From positions 1 to 19,768 of the forward strand of contig JBIILZ010000074.1 in NCBI GenBank assembly GCA_044338255.1: DNA of 19,768 nt, in the 5' to 3' direction. Within the stretch, counting starts at the first letter, position 1, and every line of letters begins with the position of its first letter. Of this stretch, positions 15,384-19,768 are shown one piece after another. The notes under the pieces were generated by a model. That model was not told where the DNA came from. It worked only from the letters and a program-made list of their open reading frames with translations, and did not search any database. The translations under genes and the position numbers were made by a program. This DNA is from CAIUVD01 sp044338255. Lineage in GTDB: Bacteria; Planctomycetota; UBA11346.

Positions 15384-17558
15384 TCAGCCGTCGTTGCTCA
15401 CGCCCTGCTGCTGATCCAGCCCCTTCATGCTCAGCGCGATCCGCCGGCGGGGGAGGTCGACCGAAACCACACGCACGGTGACCTGCTGGCGTACGGCGAC
15501 CACCGTCGCCGGGTCGCTGACGAAGTGCTCGGCGAGCTCGGAGATATGCACCAGACCGTCCTGCTTGATGCCAACATCGACGAAGGCGCCGAAGCGCGTG
15601 ACATTGGTGACGATGCCCGGCAAGGTCATCCCCGTAGCGAGGTCTTCCGGACGATGCACGGCAGCGAAATGGAAGACCTGGAAGGACGGGCGGGGATCGC
15701 GCCCGGGCTTGGCCAGCTCGGCGAGGATATCGCGCAAGGTTGGCTCGCCGACCTCGGCATCGCACCAGCGCTTCAGCTCAATTCCGTGGTGCACGGCGGG
15801 CTTATGCATCAAGTCGTCAATGGTGACCTGCAGATCGTTAGCCATGCGCCGCACCAGGGCGTAGCGTTCGGGATGCACGGCGCTGGCATCCAGCGGTTCG
15901 CGGCTTTCGCGCAGGCGCAGAAACCCCGCACATTGCTCGAAGGCCTTGGCGCCCAGCCGGGGGACCTTCAACAATTCGCGACGATCGCGGAAGCCGCCGT
16001 GTTCGCGGCGATAGGCCACGATCGCGCGCGCCAGAGCCGGCCCCAGACCCGAGACATAGGCCAGCAGTTGCTCGCTGGCGGTGGCCAATTCGACACCGAC
16101 GGCGTTGACGCAGCTTTCCACCACCCGACCGAGGGCCTCGCGCAAACGCGCCTGATCGACATCGTGCTGATACTGGCCGACGCCGATCGATTTGGCATCG
16201 AGTTTAACCAGTTCTGCGAGCGGGTCCTGAAGGCGCCGACCGATCGAGATCGCGCCACGCACGGTGAGGTCGAGATCCGGGAATTCGTTGCGCGCAACCT
16301 CGCTCGCGGAGTAGATTGAGGCCCCCGATTCCGAGACCAGCACCACCGGTATGCCGAGATCGAGGGACTCGAGGAAGTCAGCCGTCTCGCGACCGGCGGT
16401 ACCATTGCCGACGGCGATGGCCGACGCCTTGTGCGCCGCAACCAGGGCGCGGATGGTAGTCGCGGCCTCGCCCTGACGGCGCGGCTCATGCGGGAAGATC
16501 GTCGCCGAGGCCAGCAACGCGCCCTGATCATCGAGGGCCACGGTCTTGCCGCCGGTGCGCAGTCCAGGGTCGACCGCCAGCACCGCGCGCCGTCCATATG
16601 GTGCCGCCAGCAGCAGGCCGCGGAGGTTCTCGGCGAAGACGCTGATGGCCTCGGCATCGGCGCGCTCCTTGGCCTCGCCGAGGGCCTCGTTCTCGAGGGC
16701 CGGGGCCAGCAGCCGTTGATAGCCGTCGACCAGTGCCAGATCGAGCTGCTCGCGCCCGCGACCCTGATGGCGATCGGGGCGCAGCCAGCGCTGGCGTAGT
16801 GCGGCGAGGGCCAGTTCTTCTGGCGGCAGGGCCGAGATGCTCAGGCATCCCGCCTCGCGGCCGCGCAGCATCGCCAGCAGACGGTGCGACGGGCAGCGTG
16901 ACAGCTCTTCGCTCCAATCGAACCAGTCGCGGAACTTGGCGGCGGCTTCGTCGTCACGTTTGCCGCGGGCCACACTCGAGACCAGCCGCGCCTGACGGCG
17001 GAAGAGCTGACGGATCTCACCGCGCGTCGTGGCCTCTTCGCTGATGGTCTCGGCGATCAGGTCACGGGCACCGGCGAGGGCCGCCTCGGCATCGGCGACT
17101 TCCGCGCCCAGATAGGCATTAAGCTCGGGAAACCGGCCGCCAGCGAGCAGGCTCTCGGCCAACGGCGCCAGCCCACGCTCGCGGGCCTGCTGGGCGCGCG
17201 TGCGGCGCTTGGGGCGGTAGGGCAGGTAGAGGTCTTCGAGCTCGGCCAGCTGCCGGGCCTTGGCGATGGCCGCATCCAGGGCCGGTGTGAGCAGTCCGCG
17301 TTCGACCAGAGAAGCATGGATCGCGGCCCGGCGCTTTTCGAGTTCACGCAACCGCTCCAGGCCATCGCGGATGGCGGCGATCGCCACTTCATCGAGGCCA
17401 CCGCTGACCTCCTTGCGGTAGCGCGCGAGGAAGGGCACGGTCGCACCCTCATCGAGCAGACGCGCGACGGCTTCCAGCGCTTGCGGCCGTAACTTCAATT
17501 CGCTGGCCAGTACCAGGGCCAGGCGGGGAAGATCATCGCGTGCGTGGTCATCGGGCAT
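15384..17558 (-). CDS. tex: Tex family RNA-binding transcription accessory protein
   Basis: The 724-residue product is a full-length Tex protein, a conserved cytoplasmic nucleic-acid-binding factor implicated in transcription and stress tolerance. In order it shows the Tex N-terminal domain (GATVPFLARYRKE near 37-49), a YqgF/RNase-H-like domain (VLAVDPGLRTGGK), helix-hairpin-helix motifs (YVSGLGPALARAIVAYR and LLKVPRLGAKAFEQCAGFLR), and a C-terminal S1 domain (MTLPGIVTNVTRFGAFVDVG to IALSMKG). The ATG at 17558 is preferred because it leaves a family-like N-terminus; an in-frame ATG at 17609 would add 17 residues. Neither has a clear Shine-Dalgarno site. It is monocistronic or starts a transcript that reads toward the dioxygenase, 61 nt downstream, which would make it co-transcribed with that pair; this is open. 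Confidence 0.95.
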   Translation of the reverse strand: MPDDHARDDLPRLALVLASELKLRPQALEAVARLLDEGATVPFLARYRKEVSGGLDEVAIAAIRDGLERLRELEKRRAAIHASLVERGLLTPALDAAIAKARQLAELEDLYLPYRPKRRTRAQQARERGLAPLAESLLAGGRFPELNAYLGAEVADAEAALAGARDLIAETISEEATTRGEIRQLFRRQARLVSSVARGKRDDEAAAKFRDWFDWSEELSRCPSHRLLAMLRGREAGCLSISALPPEELALAALRQRWLRPDRHQGRGREQLDLALVDGYQRLLAPALENEALGEAKERADAEAISVFAENLRGLLLAAPYGRRAVLAVDPGLRTGGKTVALDDQGALLASATIFPHEPRRQGEAATTIRALVAAHKASAIAVGNGTAGRETADFLESLDLGIPVVLVSESGASIYSASEVARNEFPDLDLTVRGAISIGRRLQDPLAELVKLDAKSIGVGQYQHDVDQARLREALGRVVESCVNAVGVELATASEQLLAYVSGLGPALARAIVAYRREHGGFRDRRELLKVPRLGAKAFEQCAGFLRLRESREPLDASAVHPERYALVRRMANDLQVTIDDLMHKPAVHHGIELKRWCDAEVGEPTLRDILAELAKPGRDPRPSFQVFHFAAVHRPEDLATGMTLPGIVTNVTRFGAFVDVGIKQDGLVHISELAEHFVSDPATVVAVRQQVTVRVVSVDLPRRRIALSMKGLDQQQGVSNDG

Positions 17559-17683
17559 GAACGCATGATGAATGCTGCGCCAGCCATTCCCATCAGCGCC
17601 CGGCGGCATGTGCTACATGAGCCGACAGCGACTTCATCTTGCCCCACCCCGGGGAAAGCCTTAGAGCGTGCGCCGGAGAAATC

Positions 17684-18376
17684 ATGGCTGGACTTGAATT
17701 CATCGGCGGCGAAAAGGGCGGGGTTGGTAAATCAGTGATGGCACGCATCCTGGCCCAGTACTGCATCGACCACAAAGAACGTTTCATCGGCTTCGATACC
17801 GATCGTTCGCACTCGACTTTCATGCGCTTCTATGGCGATTTCGCCGCGCATGTGGTGATCGATGACTTCGCCAGCCTGGATCATCTCGCCGAAGCCATCA
17901 GCGAGGACCCCGGTCGCCGGATCCTGGTCGATCTCGCAGCCCAAACCATGCCACCCCTGCAGCGCTGGATCGAGGATTCCGACGTCCTCTCGCTGCTCGC
18001 CGAAGATTACCTGCCGGTGCGTTTCTGGCATGTCATGGATGACGGCATGGATTCGATCACCCTGCTCGAGAACCTGGTGCGCAAATTCACCACCAAGGCG
18101 CAGTACGTAATCGTCCTCAATCACGGTCGCGGCCGCGACTTCACCAATTTCAATGAGTCGGCAGCCAAAACCCTGGCCCTCGAACACGGCGCCAAAATCA
18201 TCGAACTGCGCGGCCTGCACGATGCCACGATGCGCAAGATCGATCTCTGCGATCACAGCTTCTGGTCTGCCATCAACCAGCGCGGCAGCGATCGCGCCCT
18301 GGGTCTGCTCGAACGTCAGCGGGTCAAGGTCTGGCTGAATAAGACCTATGCCGACCTGGCACCGCTGTTCGCGTAA
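17684..18376 (+). CDS. ParA/MinD-type P-loop ATPase (orphan)
   Basis: The 230-residue product has the deviant Walker A of the ParA/MinD family, GGEKGGVGKS (8-17), with FDTDRSH (37-43) as the switch that follows and a Walker B-like RRILVDLAAQ. Such ATPases position plasmids, chromosomes or protein complexes, or act in conjugative mobilisation (TraL-like). The sequence FDTDRSHSTFMRFYGD resembles the last group more than true ParA, and no ParB, parS-like array or MinC/MinE gene is nearby. The C-terminal amphipathic helix of MinD is not obvious. The ATG at 17684 follows GGAGA with good spacing. It is divergent from tex, across about 125 nt, and its stop is 1 nt before a hairpin repeat. I cannot name its cargo. 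Confidence 0.85.
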   Translation: MAGLEFIGGEKGGVGKSVMARILAQYCIDHKERFIGFDTDRSHSTFMRFYGDFAAHVVIDDFASLDHLAEAISEDPGRRILVDLAAQTMPPLQRWIEDSDVLSLLAEDYLPVRFWHVMDDGMDSITLLENLVRKFTTKAQYVIVLNHGRGRDFTNFNESAAKTLALEHGAKIIELRGLHDATMRKIDLCDHSFWSAINQRGSDRALGLLERQRVKVWLNKTYADLAPLFA

Positions 18377-18377
18377 C

Positions 18378-18406
18378 CTAGGAGCCTGTCGGAGATAGGC
18401 TCCTAG
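18378..18406. repeat. Dispersed hairpin repeat, copy 2 (perfect)
   Basis: Perfect 10-bp arms (18378-18387 and 18397-18406) enclose a 9-nt loop. The sequence matches the copy at 2692-2720 at 25 of 29 positions in the same orientation. It begins 1 nt after the ParA-like stop and lies between convergent genes. AATAAAAT follows the right arm but there is no T-run on the plus strand, so a purely terminator explanation is incomplete. Confidence 0.7.
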
Positions 18407-18426
18407 AATAAAATAGCGCCTCATTC

Positions 18427-18459
18427 CCGAGCCTGCCACTTATCCGGTGGCAGGCTCGG
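18427..18459. terminator. Strong hairpin between convergent genes (likely terminator)
   Basis: A perfect 13-bp stem (18427-18439 with 18447-18459) with a 7-nt loop lies just 7 nt beyond the stop of the proline-rich gene on the minus strand. There is no T-run next to it on the plus strand; on the minus strand a TATTTTATT follows about 10 nt further. It probably ends the minus-strand transcript and helps separate it from the ParA-like gene. Confidence 0.6.
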
Positions 18460-18466
18460 TGATCGC

Positions 18467-19003
18467 TCAATGCGTAGGAGCGGCTTGAATCGGAGGAGCT
18501 GGGGGAGCTGGGGGAACCGGAGGAGCTGAGGGAACCGGAGGAACCGGAGGCGGATTCATCGGGGGAACATCAGCCCCATCCTTTTTGCGCTGACCTTCAC
18601 CCTGACGTTGCGCCTCGGGACGAGGCCCGGTTAACTTGGCACGGATTTCCTCACGGCGGGCTTTCAGCGCGGCAAAGGACGGATCCTTGGCCATGACTTC
18701 TTCGGCCTTGGCGCGATAGGCCTTCTGGGCCTCGTCGACGGCCAGCTTGAGCTTGATGACTTCCGGATCCTGATCGGCCTTCTCCTTGAGGGCGCGAATC
18801 TGCCCTTCGACTTCACGGATCTCCTTCATCATTTCCGGACGAGGGCCGGGCATGCCGCCGGGAGGCATGGCAGGAGGAACAGCGCCATGGGGCCTCTCCG
18901 CTTGGTGCGGGACCACGGGCGGCGGGGGCTGAATGCCGTCCTCAGCCATGAGCGGCACAGCCAGGAACATGGCCGGAGCGAGAGCAGTGAGATAACGATG
19001 CAT
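18467..19003 (-). CDS. Small secreted proline-rich coiled-coil protein, unknown function
   Basis: The 178-residue product has a signal peptide (about 1-20, ending in PLMAE), a Pro-rich stretch (about 25-60), a charged helical middle (about 60-130) predicted to be coiled coil, and a C-terminal tail of repeated Pro-Pro-Val/Ala units. I recognise no family; overall shape resembles periplasmic structural or Spy/CpxP-like helical proteins, but no LTxxQ motif is seen. The ATG at 19003 is chosen because GGAG precedes it by 6 nt and it starts the signal peptide; an in-frame reading extends to 19378 but would overlap the divergent gene. The Pro-rich ends come from short GGAGGA/GGGGGA-type repeats at 18493-18560, which suggests slippage-driven growth. 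Confidence 0.7.
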   Translation of the reverse strand: MHRYLTALAPAMFLAVPLMAEDGIQPPPPVVPHQAERPHGAVPPAMPPGGMPGPRPEMMKEIREVEGQIRALKEKADQDPEVIKLKLAVDEAQKAYRAKAEEVMAKDPSFAALKARREEIRAKLTGPRPEAQRQGEGQRKKDGADVPPMNPPPVPPVPSAPPVPPAPPAPPIQAAPTH

Positions 19004-19114
19004 ATAAGACTCCATAAGTGACGTGCACATCAGATAACGCCAAGGCCGGGTGCCAAGGGAGTTTTTCGTACGCCTGGGCTTGCCACGCCACACCGCAGAT
19101 AACGATGACATGAC

Positions 19115-19702
19115 ATGAACGAGCCCAACTCCGCCCCCCAGACCGTCGAAGGCTGGTACGTCCTCCATGACCAATGGTCGGTCGATTGGCAATGCTGGCG
19201 GGCCTTGCCGATGGCCGAGCGCCAACAGCGCGTCGAAGAGCTCTTTGCCTGGCTCGCCATGCAGACCTCCGGCGATTCGATCGCCTATGCCGTGCTTGGA
19301 CAGAAGGCCGATCTGCTCTTTGTCCATTACCGGAAAACCGTTGCCGAACTGCACGCCGTGAGCACCGCCTTCCAACACTGCGCGCTGACCGAGGATCTGG
19401 CGCCCGCGGGATCATTCCTTTCGGTCATCGAAGCCTCGCTCTACGAAGCCGAAGCCCACGCCCGCGGGAGCCTCGCCCGGCGCGGTCTGACCCCCGCCGA
19501 TGCCGGTTTCGCCACCGCCCTCGAAGCCGAGACCGCCAACGCCCGTGCGGCCTTGGATGAGCGTCTGTTCCGACGCATCCCTACGCAATCGCACATCTGC
19601 TGGTATCCGATGAGCAAACGCCGCGACGGCGCCGACAACTGGTATCGCACACTCAAGAGTTCGAATTTTAATATAATGCCAATCGTGAAAGCACGGGCTT
19701 GA
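19115..19702 (+). CDS. HemQ-like (chlorite dismutase family) protein, C-terminally truncated
   Basis: The 195-residue product matches the N-terminal three quarters of HemQ, the coproheme decarboxylase that makes heme b in the coproporphyrin-dependent pathway. The best evidence is CWYPMSKRR (162-170) followed by DNWY (174-177); Tyr164 is the expected catalytic radical tyrosine. A normal HemQ continues for 60-80 more residues with the proximal heme His and the second half of the barrel. Here similarity stops after about residue 178 (nucleotide 19650), and the last residues (KSSNFNIMPIVKARA) are unlike the family and AT-rich at DNA level. The start at 19115 lacks a clear Shine-Dalgarno site. Without the proximal His the product should not be active, so this is probably a broken gene; a sequencing or assembly join is the alternative. 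Confidence 0.75.
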   Translation: MNEPNSAPQTVEGWYVLHDQWSVDWQCWRALPMAERQQRVEELFAWLAMQTSGDSIAYAVLGQKADLLFVHYRKTVAELHAVSTAFQHCALTEDLAPAGSFLSVIEASLYEAEAHARGSLARRGLTPADAGFATALEAETANARAALDERLFRRIPTQSHICWYPMSKRRDGADNWYRTLKSSNFNIMPIVKARA

Positions 19703-19768
19703 TGCAATCTTCTGAAATACCAAGCGCCTGTAGGGCGATGCAGATCCATCCGTTTTTGTTGACCAGGT
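19653..19768. other. AT-richer, foreign-looking segment at the window edge
   Basis: From about 19653 the base composition changes sharply (for example GAATTTTAATATAATG) and HemQ similarity ends. On the minus strand a frame is open from the window edge to a TAA at 19668-19670, giving 32 residues that could be the C-terminus of a protein. On the plus strand a frame beginning at 19702 is also open to the edge. Neither is recognisable. It may be the end of an insertion element or integrated segment; no terminal repeat can be confirmed because the other end is outside the window. Confidence 0.35.

Noticed and set aside
17639..17683. TTG start at 17639 for the ParA-like gene
   Set aside because: The ATG at 17684 has GGAGA at proper spacing and puts the Walker A at the usual position near residue 10.
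19004..19378. N-terminal extension of the small proline-rich secreted protein
   Set aside because: It would bury the signal peptide in the middle of the protein and overlap the divergent HemQ-like gene, whose motifs are clear; a good ribosome site precedes 19003.

Overview
This is a GC-rich bacterial chromosome segment, densely packed, with many stop/start overlaps of 1-4 nt and recognisable Shine-Dalgarno sites in front of most genes. Signal peptides, a lipobox lipoprotein, an ExbB/ExbD module and a HemQ-type heme enzyme point to a diderm bacterium. The ExbB with its own signal peptide, two consecutive large ExbD genes and the MoxR/FHA/ABC cluster would fit the Planctomycetota or wider PVC group. 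That placement is an inference from gene content, not something the sequence proves.

Layout, left to right. (1) 1-521 is a G-rich stretch without a convincing gene, carrying short direct repeats. (2) 522-2681 (+) is an exbB-exbD-exbD operon, a proton-motive-force energiser, with two hairpins between the first two genes. (3) 2716-9872 (-) is a compact seven-gene operon. Read 5' to 3' it encodes a two-FHA-domain protein, a small lipoprotein, a membrane-anchored repeat-rich protein, a membrane protein with a long soluble tail, a MoxR AAA+ ATPase, a secreted/membrane protein with a GPLN-type membrane segment, and an ABC ATPase. It lacks the DUF58/VWA partners usual for MoxR and lacks a recognisable ABC permease, so it may be an undescribed envelope system. 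(4) 10009-13142 (+) is a two-gene sugar operon: an unusually long medium-chain dehydrogenase with what looks like two nucleotide-binding folds, overlapping by 4 nt an FGGY carbohydrate kinase. (5) 13246-13321 is tRNA-Glu(UUC), followed by a perfect 14-bp-stem terminator. (6) 13365-15322 (-) is a pair of genes, a 2OG-Fe dioxygenase of the isoleucine-dioxygenase type and a class V aminotransferase/cysteine-desulfurase-like enzyme. (7) 15384-17558 (-) is tex. (8) 17684-18376 (+) is an orphan ParA/MinD-type ATPase. (9) 18467-19003 (-) is a small secreted proline-rich protein. (10) 19115-19702 (+) is a HemQ-like gene whose family similarity stops abruptly near 19650, followed by an AT-richer, foreign-looking tail to the window end.

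A 29-bp hairpin-forming repeat occurs twice (2692-2720 and 18378-18406), each time between the ends of convergent genes. No CRISPR array, complete insertion sequence, rRNA or origin was recognised.
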